A program made the position numbers and the translations under genes. A DNA stretch of 64,000 bases from Evernia prunastri (taxonomy: Eukaryota; Ascomycota; Lecanoromycetes; Lecanorales; Parmeliaceae): positions 124,001 to 188,000 of the forward strand of contig NKYR01000071.1 of assembly GCA_003184365.1 (NCBI GenBank). The letters run 5' to 3'. Positions 44,162 to 55,330 of the stretch are shown here, piece after piece (position 1 is the stretch's first letter; each line of letters opens with the position of its first letter). The notes under the pieces were generated by a model that did not search any database, was not told the origin of the DNA, and worked only from the letters and a program-made list of their open reading frames with translations.

Positions 44162-45025
44162 ATGCCACCACCCCCCCAACCCAGACCTCCCCCGCCAGCA
44201 ACCCCCCTCCAACCCCCCGCCCCCTCCAACCCCGCAACGCCAAAACCCCCCTCCAACCCTCTCCGACCGTCCTCCCCAAACCTCTCAATCCACCCCATCA
44301 CCCTCTCGACCCTCCCCGCCTACCGCCGGATCATCACCCTCCTCCTCCCGATACGCTACACGGAGCAATTCTACAAAGACTCCACCAGTGACCCCACGCC
44401 CTCCTCCCTCGCGCTGTGCGCCCTATGGCACGAGACGCCGCGGCCCGGCAAGCGGAAACTGGACTCCCTCGGCGACGCGACACCTTCGTCGACGGCAGTC
44501 GCCCGCGAGCCAGAAGCTAAGGTTGTAGGAGGCATACAATGCCGCCTTGAGCCCCTTCCTTGTCCACCAGCACCGAGCGCAAACCCTACCACCTCCTCAA
44601 CCGCCCCACCAATACCATGCCAGCAGCCCCACAACCTCTACATCCAAACGCTCGCCGTACTATCTCCACACCGGCACCTCGGCGTCGCCACCGCGCTCCT
44701 GGACGCCATCATTTCCACCGCCCTGACGCACTACCCGCGGCAGAAGATAAACGTCAAGGAGATCTACGCGCATGTGTGGGAGGCGAATGAGGAGGCGTTG
44801 GATTGGTATGGGAAGAGGGGGTTCGAGGTCGGAGGGGAGGTGGTGCAGGGATATTATCGGAAACTGAGGCCGAGTGGGGCGAGGGTTGTGAGCAGGAAGG
44901 TTGGGGTGGGGGATTGGGTTGGAGTTGCGGGGGGCTGGGAGGGAGGTGTGGGGGAGATGGCGGAAGGTGTGGAGAGGGAGGGCGAGGGTGGAGTGGTGAG
45001 GAAGGAGGGGCATGGGGATGGGTGA
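44162..45025 (+). CDS. NAA50-like GNAT N-acetyltransferase
   Basis: Single exon, 287 residues. After a proline-rich N-terminus of about 40 residues comes SIHPITLSTLPAYRRIITLL, LPIRYTEQFYKDST, which matches the N-terminus of NAA50 (LLPI.Y...FY). A linker with a low-complexity insert (KLDSLGDATPSSTAVARE) leads to the beta-strand VVGGIQCRLE, then YIQTLAVLSPHRHLGVATAL with the acetyl-CoA pyrophosphate loop (R-x-x-G-x-A). The next blocks are EIYAHVWEANEEALDWYGKR and GFEVGGEVVQGYYRKL, the standard closing GNAT motif B. NAA50 acetylates protein N-termini beginning with Met and associates with NatA. The acidic/glycine-rich tail after residue 245 is unusual. Other GNATs remain possible, but the FY/LLPI motif is distinctive. 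Confidence 0.85.
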   Translation: MPPPPQPRPPPPATPLQPPAPSNPATPKPPSNPLRPSSPNLSIHPITLSTLPAYRRIITLLLPIRYTEQFYKDSTSDPTPSSLALCALWHETPRPGKRKLDSLGDATPSSTAVAREPEAKVVGGIQCRLEPLPCPPAPSANPTTSSTAPPIPCQQPHNLYIQTLAVLSPHRHLGVATALLDAIISTALTHYPRQKINVKEIYAHVWEANEEALDWYGKRGFEVGGEVVQGYYRKLRPSGARVVSRKVGVGDWVGVAGGWEGGVGEMAEGVEREGEGGVVRKEGHGDG

Positions 45026-45525
45026 CTGGAGCTTGGGGGTGAGGGTACTCTTGTGGTATGCTTCGAGGTCACTTGAGTGCCTGTTTCCAGCCTGAGATAT
45101 ATTGCAATTGGAGATTTGGTGCTCTGGCGGTTAGAAGAGGAAGTACCTGTCTACCGTGGAATAGGTACAGTCACGTGAAGATGTATTCACGCCTCTTGGT
45201 CTTGGCCCTCGGTCCCGCAAGTCCCTCAAAACGCCTCTAGCCAGTGCGGGTGCGACTGAAACTGACTTTATCAGTCATTGCATCGCCGAGAACGGTAGTG
45301 GCAGCGGCCGAGCTCAAGCACGAAACAGAGCACACGATCTTGGTTTCATTACGAGCAGGATCAGGCGCGGTTTACGCTATGGGCTAGAGTGTGCATATGA
45401 CGTGTGCAAGGTGTACGATGAGAGTCTCGTGTTTCATTTTTTAAACCTGGGCGGGATCAAATCCATCAAGTTCAGAAAATGCGATCGGCGGCAGCAAACC
45501 GTTTCTCCCCGCGTCAAGTCAGTCG
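45026..45525. other. short intergenic, convergent genes
   Basis: Nothing beyond the 3' ends of the flanking convergent genes was seen. Confidence 0.45.
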
Positions 45526-46834
45526 CTACTTGTTCTTCCCATCCTCTTCCAACAACTTCTCCACTTCGGTCTGGAAGTGGTTCTTGAAGTCCCGGTCCGT
45601 CTTCCGAGGCTTCCAACCCAGACTCCGACTCAGCTCCGACTCTGTCCGTGCACTGTTCGCGCAGGGACGTTAGCTGTCAAGCTTGCGTTTCGAGACAGAA
45701 GAAAAAGCAACACGCTTACTTGGACGCGAAACCGAGCTCGGCAAGCAGGGTATCTCCACCGGTCCACCTTCCCGCCGCTTCTTCCAGACCGATACTTTTC
45801 ACTTCCTCCGTCTTGCTGACACCGAGCGTGAACAGCGCATCGCCCAGCCCTTGTGCCAGCTCGAGCCAAGTGTGACGACCGTTCGCCGAGAAGTAGATCC
45901 CTTTCTCGCCGCTGGGCAGATCCTCCCCAGCGAGCAGCTTCTGCACAAGGATTTCGTACAAGTTCGCCACGTCGCCAATGTGCACATTGTCCCAGCTCGC
46001 TTTCCCCTGACCGATCACTTCGGCCTGTTTCGTTTTCAATGCCGCTTTGATCATGAAGGGTACTTGGATCGACTGCTGGTGGAAATGGCCTGTGCCGATG
46101 CCGTAGATCAAGGGCGACATGATGATGTAAGTCTTGACGCCCACTTCCAAGCCCGTCTCAACCACCGTGAGGTCGGTCTGTCGCTGGCCGTAGGGCTGTT
46201 TCTCATTGCGCATCTTCTCGTAGGAGTAGATGTCTTCTTTGTCGGAGAAGACGCGGTCTTCGATGTATTTGCCGGTGATGGGCTGATCGCCCAGGTTGGA
46301 CGTGCCTGAGGTCTGTTTCAAGACCTTGTCAGTCCGGCCTCGCGATGGCATGCAAGCAGTGGCGTACGTGGATGTAGTACACATCTTTGCCCGTGCTCTT
46401 CTTCCTTCCTGCCAGGCCGAGGATCAGAGCTTTTGCCGATCCATCATGGTAGCCGGAGGCTGCATGAATAACCACTAGGTGTGCTTGTTGACATCATGGA
46501 TCCTTCACGACGAGGATGCTAGGGAGGCCGCATACTGTCATAGCCACCGGCTATCTTTTCAATCTCGTCACTTGCATCGAGGTCACTGAAGAGCTCGACA
46601 TTTATCCCTTTTTCGGACAACACTTTGGCTTTTGCCTCTCCCCGGACGAGACCTGAGATGATAGATTTCTGTAAAATATCGTTTTGGGAATTGACCAGGT
46701 CGGATAGCACGGCGCCTCCACTGCGAGGATGGGATCGGTGATCAGCAAGTGTTATTTGGGTATCATTGATTTCTTCTTGTCACCTACATATATCCCGTCG
46801 CACCCGTCACCAGAATCTTGAAGGAGGATGTCAT
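45526..46834 (-). CDS. NAD(P)-dependent epimerase/SDR-family protein
   Basis: Five exons (46834-46788, 46720-46536, 46474-46368, 46312-45720, 45652-45526) total 353 codons. The N-terminus MTSSFKILVTGATGYIGGAV is a Rossmann dinucleotide loop (TGxxGxxG), split by intron 1. Next come VLSEKGINVELFSDLDASDE, then MVIHAASGYHDGSAKALILG (the NNAG-like strand), YYIHTSGTSNLGDQP (catalytic Ser/Thr region) and MRNEKQPYGQRQTDLTVVET, where a Tyr with following Arg/Lys could be the YxxxK-type pair. IIMSPLIYGIGTGHFH and ASWDNVHIGDVANLYE fit extended SDR substrate loops. Length, order and C-terminus (LGWKPRKTDRDFKNHFQ) match uncharacterised fungal nucleoside-diphosphate-sugar epimerase-like proteins. The active-site Tyr is not in a perfect YxxxK, so catalytic activity is uncertain. 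Confidence 0.85.
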
Positions 46835-48550
46835 GCCGTAATCCTATGCTAATATTCCCCGGAACGCTTATGAGCTCAACGTAGAATCTTTGGAAAGTGG
46901 TGAGATTGACCGTAACGTTCTGACAACGAAAAGCTTGTTCTCTCTATTCACAATGATCCCAATGCTTTGTGATTCTTTTTGGGTCCGCTGTACAGTATTG
47001 TAGTACCTCGCGCCAAAGATTACTCATCTGTGATTACTCATCGGTAATTTGTCATCTGTGATTGCTCATCTGTGATGTAATCACTCCGTCGTCATCCGAC
47101 TGTCTCTACCACCAACAGCCAAGGACAGCTGTCCACTCAGGCGAGACGTTATCCGAAGTAATGCGCCAGTGCTGTACTCCATCTGAAGACAGTCCGCCGT
47201 GACTATACATCTTAGCCTGATAGCGCAGTCCTACCCCTTTCTGACTCCCAGAAATATGAAGAGGTGATTAACCACAAAAGCTAAGTATCCACTGCCTCCG
47301 CGAGATTCGCGCGCTATCTTTTGCCAGAAGTTCTTGTTATCCTCAGATGCCGGATCATCGAATGCGGCAACGATGTGAGACGTGACCAGTATGAGGAGCT
47401 TGTACCATTCTTACACTTGCTCTCGGAGACTCGGCAACCAATGGATCCGCGCCATGATCTTCTGTCAGTCGAATTTTCCGCCTTGAAGTGTCACAGATGG
47501 TATTTTACTAAGTAGACAGCATTTGTAGAAAAGGTAGTGCTGCAGCATGCTCACCATGGCCATGGAGCAGATGGCTTTATCCCTTGCTAATAATCTCAGC
47601 CTTACTATTCGCTTCGCTCATGGCGAATGGTCGTTGTACGATTATCCCTTGCTTACAGCAGTTGAGAATTCAAGGACTATTCACGTCCGCAATTCTGGAT
47701 ACATGACATTCATATCAACGAGTCTCCTCAACTTAAAAAGGAACTCAGCCCTATTGGCTGCGTTTTTCATGAGATCTGTCTGACCCGACCTTGCGTTCGC
47801 TGGAGGGGAGACTAGCCATGACGACCTGTCCCTCGGACCCATTCACGTGCAGGCATCCGCAGAGAATAGAGTTCAACGGACGCAGCTTTAGCGGAACTGG
47901 AGATGATCCAAAAAAAAAGACCCATCTTTCCTCGACACGTCCAGACTCATTCCGCAAGATCCGCCTTACCATCTGATCGAATCGAACCGAACTTCTCCAC
48001 TCGCTTAACCCGCGTGCACTCGGCCGGAAGGGTCTGAAGTTGGAGGGCCGCAGAAAGGAGCCCGCGCCGACGCCTGCTGCAAGGCAGCCAATGACTGTTG
48101 GAGCAACGGCGCTGCTCTCTACAGTCTATACTTTCGAAGATGATATAAAGCCTTGATCACCGTCATGGCGATTGGAATCGCAGCGACTCAGACGCATGCT
48201 AAGCTCTTTTCAATAGTATACAACCCATGAGCTTTTCCATCCAGTTCCCAAATTGACATCGTCTCCAGCTTCATCGTAAGTTTCCTTCTTCCGGCTTCTG
48301 GCGCAGCTGCACCACCTGCGCTAGAGCTTGCTTGATGGCTCATCCTACAAACCGGAGGCTATAGCTTCTGGACATGTAATGTAGTTAGAAGCGAACGAAA
48401 GCGGAAAGATAGGGGGTGGACGGGTGGGCGAGAGCCTCTTGAATGACATTGTTGCATCATTGCTCTTGCCTCAGACATCGACAATTTGTTCGTTAAGCAC
48501 AAGCCTTCTCGTGCGCTTACCGGGCCAAGATCTTAACATACTGTATGCAT

Positions 48551-48585
<35 letters not shown>

Positions 48586-48770
48586 CTATCATGGGCGCGA
48601 ATAAACCATGCAAAATGTCACGTCGATGAGGTTGCCGGAGGAGATGTGTGTCAAAGTTTTTTCAAAGCTGAGCATGATCTTAGTTATTCTGGCTGGCATG
48701 CTAATGTCCTCAAAAGCCTGGACTTGACAGTTCCCACTGCAGATGACGCCGGTGATGTCAGCTGCGCTGG
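46835..48770. other. intergenic 1.9 kb with 14 bp repeats and an A29 tract
   Basis: Upstream of the epimerase gene four 14 bp repeats occur (47018-47073). A 29-nt poly(A) run sits at 48555-48583. Plus-strand ORFs (47321-47515, 47547-47783, 48424-48801) are short and domainless. No gene supported. Confidence 0.45.
47018..47073. promoter_or_regulatory. four tandem 14 bp units, GATTACTCATCTGT
   Basis: Units GATTACTCATCTGT, GATTACTCATCGGT, AATTTGTCATCTGT and GATTGCTCATCTGT lie about 185-240 bp upstream of the epimerase start (46834). TTACTCA is close to bZIP half-site pairs (TGACTCA). Regulatory function is an inference. Confidence 0.4.
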
Positions 48771-49307
48771 CTACTTCGCATTCTTATCCTTATGCTTATG
48801 ATGCTCCTCGACATGATTCTGGATGTGTCCGCTGTCCAGGAATTCCTTCATCTGCGCGATTTTCCCCTGTGAATTGAACCGCACCAAGTCCACCATTTCC
48901 AAATGGTACGGTTTGCCTGGAATGGGAACCGATCATGCAACGAATTAGAAAAAAAAGTAGCTTCCCGAGAAGACCAGCGCAGGCTTTCTCTCGCCGACAT
49001 TTTCCAACTCACCGTATTTAGACGTGGCAGTGCACAGTGACTCCACGGCCGCCCAGGCTGACTCTCCGCCTCCAATCACACGGACGACCTCCAGCCTGAT
49101 GGTCTCGACTTTCAGTCCCTCGGCGACGCGAGCGTAGATGCCCTCGTGGAAGGCTTCCATGGAGTTGTAATGACCGCCGACGTGGAAGTCTTGGCCCACA
49201 ACGGTGACATCGATGGGGTCGGCGAGGTGGGTGTGGAAGATGTCGGGATGGTCGCGGTTGGCGAACATCTCTTCGATCTGGTAGGCATTTGGGTACGGAA
49301 GAGGCAT
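48771..49307 (-). CDS. SnoaL-like / NTF2-like fold protein
   Basis: Two exons (49307-49013 and 48916-48771) give 146 residues. MPLPYPNAYQIEEMFANRDH, PDIFHTHLADPIDVTVVGQD, FHVGGHYNSMEAFHEGIYAR is the usual SnoaL-like arrangement: N-terminal helix, variable loop, strand, then HYNSxExFxxxxxAR. The middle has VRVIGGGESAWAAVESLCTA, and the last exon YHLEMVDLVRFNSQGKIAQM, KEFLDSGHIQNHVEEHHKHK, ending with a Lys/His-rich tail. Proteins of this fold form small cone-shaped barrels used as enzymes or binding modules (for example polyketide cyclases, ketosteroid isomerases). No catalytic Asp/His pair can be assigned with confidence. No neighbouring polyketide genes, so general metabolism is as likely. 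Confidence 0.85.
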
Positions 49308-50380
49308 GGTTGGGAGTTGATGACTGAAGTGGACTTATTTTGGGGGCGGGGAGGAAAGGTAGGATCTTTCTTGTTCTGCAAATGAGACAAGGGGCATAGA
49401 ACCCCTATGTACCTCTGCCAACGTCTCGATTTTACCCCTCATCCTCTTTCCTTGCCCCACTCGGATGCGACATCATCGTAGACATCATCGTACGTCTGAG
49501 GCTGCGGGCTTGTCCGGCCGAACGTTCAATTCGCGGGGCGGTTGGGCACCACTGCGCGGGGTGGGTTTACACTTTTCCACTTTGGTAAGCTCTGTGGAAG
49601 GAGGGATGCAGGTTCGCCCGTAGACGATTGACTGAAATTATTATTATGTGAATAATCCAAAGAAAATCAGAGAACCCCAAAAAGAAAATTGATAGAATCT
49701 TGAGGCGTAGAAGTTTAAGACCAAAAAATTAAAAAGACGATGAGGTAAGTGTGCATGGCCCCTTCTTCACGAGCATATTCACGTAGAGGTTGACTTACGT
49801 CAAAAATTGCGAGCTAGACTTCGTCGGCGCGGATGATGAGTTTGTAGGTGGTGATGGCTACAAAGCATTAATGGACGGGGCCGTTGTTTGAGGCTCGGCC
49901 CGAACGAAGGCTCCAATAGATGGGGGATTTTTCGAACTATGTCGATCATAGCTGAAGAGCCATGTTGGAATCAGCCAATGAATGGCCTGCATTGCCAGCT
50001 GCAGACAACCGTTTTCTGGAACCTTCTAGGCTGCAGCGGTGTTTACCTTCCTTCGTTGCCTTGCTTTGGTATTCCAGGGCCATATGGCTAGGCAAACCAA
50101 ATTAACCAAACCAAACCAATGGCTCTATAGCCATGTCTTCTCCCTACATAGTTCAGTAGCACTTACATAGCGTATAAATCATATATGTATAAGAAATCAC
50201 TAAAACCACCTAGTAACTTATCACAATCTCAAAAAAAGCCAAGGCGTCGGACAGTAATCAATATGAGGGGGGATACAATCAGAGGCTGCTTATTGCATGC
50301 TTAGCTCTGGACCCTCTTTTCTCTGATGACATATATGTGGTGTTGACTTTGGAGTAAATCGTGGTATTGCTCGTTATTCC
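49308..50380. other. divergent intergenic
   Basis: Promoter regions of SnoaL-like (-) and 2EXR/F-box-like (+) genes. Mostly AT-rich with no gene. Short ACCAAA repeats occur at 50094-50120. Confidence 0.45.
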
Positions 50381-52293
50381 ATGGCTTCAAGTGTTGAAAT
50401 GCAGGAGCGGGCATTAAATATTGACTCCGGGCCTAAGGTATATTCTCAACACATGCTTATCTCCTCAGATCAAATTGACACTTCTCTTCGTGTATTTAAC
50501 ATCCTTCATCTCACTCTCCTCCAAGCATACATTCAATTTTTTACTCCTACCACTAGGTCTCCTCGAAGCTTACGTTCAATCTTTACTCCTACCACTATGT
50601 TTCCAAGTATGACGATGCAAACAGCTAGAAAACCTTTTCATAGTCTTAGGGCTCGGCAAAACAAGAAGAGATCTCATGCTTCTGCGATGAGGCACACCGA
50701 GATGGGTCGCTCGGAAGACTCAAAAAGCAACAGTGCGCCAAGTGCGGGCAGCTCTTCGGTATGCACACCCTTTTACCAAAGCGACAGTTGACGATAACTG
50801 ATATTCTTTAGGCTCACCCAATATTAGTCGATGGTGTAGAGAGTCCAACCACACCAACGTTCCGGTTCATGGATCTTCCGCAAGAACTTCGCGAAAAAGT
50901 GTACGAAGGTCTGCTCTGTCCACAAGTAGACAGAACCAAACGCCCGCGACCGGTCAGTATGCATGACTATGGTCTACAACCCTCCATCCTACGTACATGC
51001 AAGCAAATCTGCGCAGAAGCTTCGAGGGTTCTGTACAATAAGAATGGCATCGCTTTGATCAGAGTGGACCCACAGGCATACCGAGTCTTCCTCAGCACTG
51101 GCAACACGATAAAAAGCAAATACGCCGAACCAAATCCGATCGCTAGGGTAGAATGCGGTAAAGTTGGGGGTGAGCCGGTGTTGACAATGGACATCTCTGT
51201 CCTTGATCAATATCGGAGGAAGCCAAAGCCGGTGACGCGCAAGCGGGCAAAAGCTAAATCTGCGCCAGAGGAGCCGTTTGTGTTTATCGGGTTTTTGTCG
51301 GCTCTTCCAAGACTTTATAGGTCGATCACCTCCTGTTTGTCACCAGAGACACTGCAGCTTGTGATCAACGTGGAGAGGCCACTCGGGTGGTCTTCGAAAA
51401 TCCGACAGCAAATGCTATCAGACTATCTCGAATGCTGTTGCGAGGCGCGCGGACTCGGGCGCGCAGTCATCCTCACAAGCCCTCAGAACAGCGATATCGC
51501 AGCGAAGATGGCGGATCTTATGATGACGCCTTTCGATTCAGCCAGAGACGTCTTGAGCATAATATGTGCGTATGAATCACGTGCTATCAAACACATGGAT
51601 GAGGAAAAGTGGAATGATGCACAAGATACTCTTCAAAACGCGCTGGATTTTTTTGACTGGGGCCGACATTATAGAAACCTTAAACAAGAGCTCGAAGAGA
51701 AGAAGATAGGTCTGCAGTGGAACTACATTTGGTGTTGCCTCGAAACTGGAAGCGGCGGCGACGTGCATCGCCTAATCCGCCCAATGTTTCAGCGCACCTC
51801 ACAACATCCAACACCAGCCCAACAAACAGGTTATTGGGACCGGACAGAAGACGCACACTTCGCCATTGGGATGGCGTACGTGATCGACGGAGCTCTGAAT
51901 TCTGCGACTCATAGCTTCCTGCAGGCTTTGCTCGCAATGCCAGGACATGTTAAAACCGTTAGAGCTATCAACGAGCTCGAGCAACGGGTCAAGTCCAGTT
52001 CGAAGCCGGAAGATGTGATCGCCAAATTGAACATCGATCGCGTACTGAGGGACATCCGGCTCCAAGCTTTCGGCCAGGATTACATAACATCGGTTCAAGA
52101 AGATAGAATTGTTAAGCGCTTCGTGGCTACGTTTGGCGATGCTGATAACATGTCACAAGGGTCTAATTCTTTGGTAAGTGAGATACAGATCCTGGCGTGT
52201 GTCAACATCAGGTCTGACTGTTGTTAGGTTGATCTCTCAATCATGGAGCCCTCAAGTGTCCAGGAGTCTTCCGAGGACGAGGACGACTACTGA
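50381..52293 (+). CDS. 2EXR/F-box-like protein with C-terminal helical repeats
   Basis: Three exons (50381-50758, 50812-52173, 52228-52293) give 601 residues from ATG 50381; ATGs near 50597 and 50612 are also possible, because the first about 70 residues look unstructured and repeat TPTT(R/M). The motif FRFMDLPQELREKVYEGLLC is followed by LQPSILRTCKQICAEASRVL and LYNKNGIALIRV, the F-box or 2EXR-like pattern. A basic linker (RKPKPVTRKRAKAKSAPEEP) follows. The C-terminal half has paired helices (NDAQDTLQNALDFFDWGRHY, AHFAIGMAYVIDGALNSATH, SFLQALLAMPGHVKTVRAIN) like TPR repeats. The last exon is VDLSIMEPSSVQESSEDEDD followed by Y, an acidic tail. It shares order and motif with the gene at 34140-35543. 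Function unknown. Confidence 0.8.
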
Positions 52294-53118
52294 GACTTCA
52301 CGACAGCATGGAGGACCCTAGGAGGCATAATCATACTTTGCGGGCGAAGCTTATATGTCTGTGTCTCACGATCGATGATTTGGTTCAGACCTGGATATTG
52401 CGGCTTTAATCATTGCGTTGCCACCGTCGCGAAAAGGCTGTATCCAATAACGGCAAATTGATAAGATTTCGTCAATTAAGCACGCGATAACCACAGGCAT
52501 ATCCAAGATCAAGATTGCAGACCCCGAGTGAGCAGACAACTTGATATATCCGATCTTCTCCCCCAACTTGTAATTCAGTTCCCCTAACCTGCAGCCCATC
52601 CAATGGTCATGCGAAATTTCTTCAATTCATCAAGTGAGTCTCATAAAAATGTTTTCTTCGCCGTGGGTGGGTTAGTGCATTTCTCTCTCCATTTCGAGCT
52701 TGACCCAGAGCGTAGAGAACCTACAAGCAGATGTAGCAGTCGGAGACTATTATTCATAGCTATTCCTACTCTGATGCTGTAATACCGGTCGCATATTCGT
52801 TGTACACTGTTCGTTACGAAAGTCAGAGCTAGCTCAGCCCTGCGACCGATTCAGCCCTACGATCGGCTCAAGCCTACTTTAGGGTAGCGCTTCGCGCCAA
52901 TTTACCTCACGGCTCTAGATAAAATAGGACCCATAAAATAAGAACTTAATGAATACCTAAAATGGGACTAGTTTCATCATCTGCACCATGCCGTTTCCCA
53001 CCAAAGATGAGAAGCTGAGGTTTTTTATCCTTGCTCCTTCATCTCAGCAGTAGCCTGGGCTCCCAAATTTGAAGAGAAAAGCCAGAGTTACGCCTGTGTG
53101 GTTCACGAATAGAGCAAG
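52294..53118. other. intergenic, promoter of signal peptide peptidase gene
   Basis: TATAAA-like AT-rich stretch at 52915-52965. No gene seen. Confidence 0.45.
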
Positions 53119-54969
53119 ATGTTGCCAACGACGGATCAGCTCGCATACCTCCTACAAGCCGTGGGCTACCGCACTGTCACAGGTTACCCATACCTATTAG
53201 TATATTCCCATCTTCTCGTCGCGGCTCTTTTCCCTATCTACACCGGTGCCCATGCTTCGCTTTCTCGCCCATCATCAGCGGCCAAGCCATCAAGGAAAAC
53301 GAGGGAGCGAGATGATGACGACGATGAACCGGAAGAGCAAGAACAGACGATGGAGGGCCTCGGTCCTATTGATGCCCTTCTCCTACCTTTGCTCGCTGCG
53401 TTCAGCCTTACAAGCTTGTACTTTCTCATGAAATGGCTGGGAGATCCCACGCTGTTGAACAAGATCTTGAACTGGTATTTCGCTTTCTTTGGAGTCTGGG
53501 CTTTGGCTCGAATGATTAAAGATAGCATGTGCATCTTCACGTCCTTCGTTCTTCCCGAGACCCACGAGAAGGAATTCAATAACTCCGAGATTGCTAAGCA
53601 AGGAGAATCCAAGCTAACCTCGTCAACTTTGGTGGAGCAAAACTCACTGATGTCTAAACCGTCTTCCGCTCCATCGTTCTCATCTAAGGTCACAAACGCA
53701 ATGCGGTCCCTTGGAAAATTACCATCACAACAGCTTGTTGTGCGTGTCTACATCCACAAGATGGCGCAAGGCCAATTCAAGATAGGTCCTCAGGACGTCA
53801 CCAGTCTCTTCCTCGCCGTCGTGGCATCGCTTTACTTCAACATCATAGACAAACCGTGGTGGATGACCAATCTCTTTGGTTTCGCCTTGGCCTACAGCGC
53901 TCTCCAAGTCATGTCACCAACGACGTCATGGACAGGCACGCTGGTACTCGGCGGTCTATTTGTCTATGACATCTACTTTGTCTTCTTCACGCCTGTCATG
54001 GTTACTGTAGCTACTCAGCTCGAAATACCCGCTAAGCTCCTCTTTCCTTGGCCGAGGAGGCCCACAGATGACCCCACGAAGCAGCACTTATCTATGCTTG
54101 GCCTTGGAGATATCATCCTGCCTGGCATGATGATAGGATTTGCGTTGCGGTTTGATCTTTACCTGTTCTACTTACGCAAGCAAACCCAACGGACCATCAA
54201 CGACCCGAAGAGCACCGCAGACTCTGCGAATGACTCAGCAAGCGAAGAGGCTGTCGGTTCTAAGGTCACAAAAGCGATGTGGCATCCTGCAACCGGTGGC
54301 TGGGGCGAGCGCTTTTGGACTTCGAAGAATGTCATCCTCAGCTCAAAGAAATTCCAAGGTGTGCTCTTTCCTAAAACGTACTTCCGCGCAAGCTTCATCG
54401 GATACGTCTTCGGTATGCTATGCACCATGGGCGTCATGAATATCTACGGTCAGGCCCAACCTGCTCTCTTATACCTTGTTCCTGGTGTTCTGGGCTGCCT
54501 TTGGGGCACTGCTCTTCTCAAAGGCGACATCAAAACGCTGTGGGCATTCGACGAATCCGAAAACGGCCAAGAACAGATCACGGCAAGCAAAAGCGAGAAG
54601 CAAGATAGCGCCGGGAAACCAGCTTCTTGGATGGACCTTGACTGGAAGAGCATGTTCTCTTCCCAGAGGACGTTGGGCCAGTCCGGAAAGCCAATGGAGT
54701 CTATCAAAAGCAAGGATACTGGTAATGCGGTTGACAGAGTCAGCGACGGCGGCCGCAAAGAAGACAAAGCAAAACGGTCCTTCGATCGAGATCGCAAGAA
54801 CGAGCTCATCTTCATCTCGGTCAACTTTCCCAAAACGGCACCCGCGAAATCTTCGGAAAAGGCGTCAACTTCGGAGCAGGCAAGCTCGTCACCAAACGTT
54901 GGGCACCGGACTCGTGTGAAGACGGAGGCGGAGGAAAACGATGACGATGGGCTCGGGGAAACATATTGA
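53119..54969 (+). CDS. signal peptide peptidase, intramembrane aspartyl protease (A22B)
   Basis: Single-exon, 616 residues. It cleaves leftover signal peptides and some membrane proteins within the ER membrane. The two catalytic motifs are visible: LFVYDIYFVFFTP (YD, Asp284) and LGLGDIILPGMMIGFAL (GxGD, Asp331). The third signature is QAQPALLYLVPGVLG (PAL at 448-450). About nine membrane segments are present, including LLLPLLAAFSLTSLYFLMKW and LTWALIWTYFAFFGVWA-like segments near 115-140. Loop 1 has an acidic stretch RERDDDDDEPEEQEQ. The C-terminus (about 475-616) is a long hydrophilic cytosolic tail with Lys/Ser-rich and acidic parts, longer than in animal enzymes and usual for fungi. The start MLPTTDQLAYLLQAVGYRT is the first in-frame ATG. 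3' end converges on RRP43. Confidence 0.95.
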   Translation: MLPTTDQLAYLLQAVGYRTVTGYPYLLVYSHLLVAALFPIYTGAHASLSRPSSAAKPSRKTRERDDDDDEPEEQEQTMEGLGPIDALLLPLLAAFSLTSLYFLMKWLGDPTLLNKILNWYFAFFGVWALARMIKDSMCIFTSFVLPETHEKEFNNSEIAKQGESKLTSSTLVEQNSLMSKPSSAPSFSSKVTNAMRSLGKLPSQQLVVRVYIHKMAQGQFKIGPQDVTSLFLAVVASLYFNIIDKPWWMTNLFGFALAYSALQVMSPTTSWTGTLVLGGLFVYDIYFVFFTPVMVTVATQLEIPAKLLFPWPRRPTDDPTKQHLSMLGLGDIILPGMMIGFALRFDLYLFYLRKQTQRTINDPKSTADSANDSASEEAVGSKVTKAMWHPATGGWGERFWTSKNVILSSKKFQGVLFPKTYFRASFIGYVFGMLCTMGVMNIYGQAQPALLYLVPGVLGCLWGTALLKGDIKTLWAFDESENGQEQITASKSEKQDSAGKPASWMDLDWKSMFSSQRTLGQSGKPMESIKSKDTGNAVDRVSDGGRKEDKAKRSFDRDRKNELIFISVNFPKTAPAKSSEKASTSEQASSSPNVGHRTRVKTEAEENDDDGLGETY

Positions 54970-55330
54970 GGCAACAGAGCCAAGTCCTTGCTTTGGCCGT
55001 GGTTGAGCGCTCTGTGCCGGCAGTTACCTAGACCTGCTAGAGCACCAGCAAGTCACACAATATGCTACCACATAATATAGACAAAAAAGCTTGAAGGGAG
55101 AAATGAGATGGATCTGAATCTTGGCTTTGCATAGCGTTGGAGCCTTGCATATAGACTGCGGATCAAGGACTGTGGTGTAAGACACCGATCGATTGATTGT
55201 AGACCAGCATTAGGCGCTCAGCATATCAGATAGCCCACAACAGTGAAAAAGACGACCTCGCAGCGAACCTTCTCAAACTCCAGCGCTATGCATACACGCG
55301 TACTAGCAACCCCTCAATACCTTCCCCACC
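54970..55330. other. short intergenic, convergent genes
   Basis: Only the 3' UTR regions of the signal peptide peptidase gene and RRP43; no further element recognised. Confidence 0.45.
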
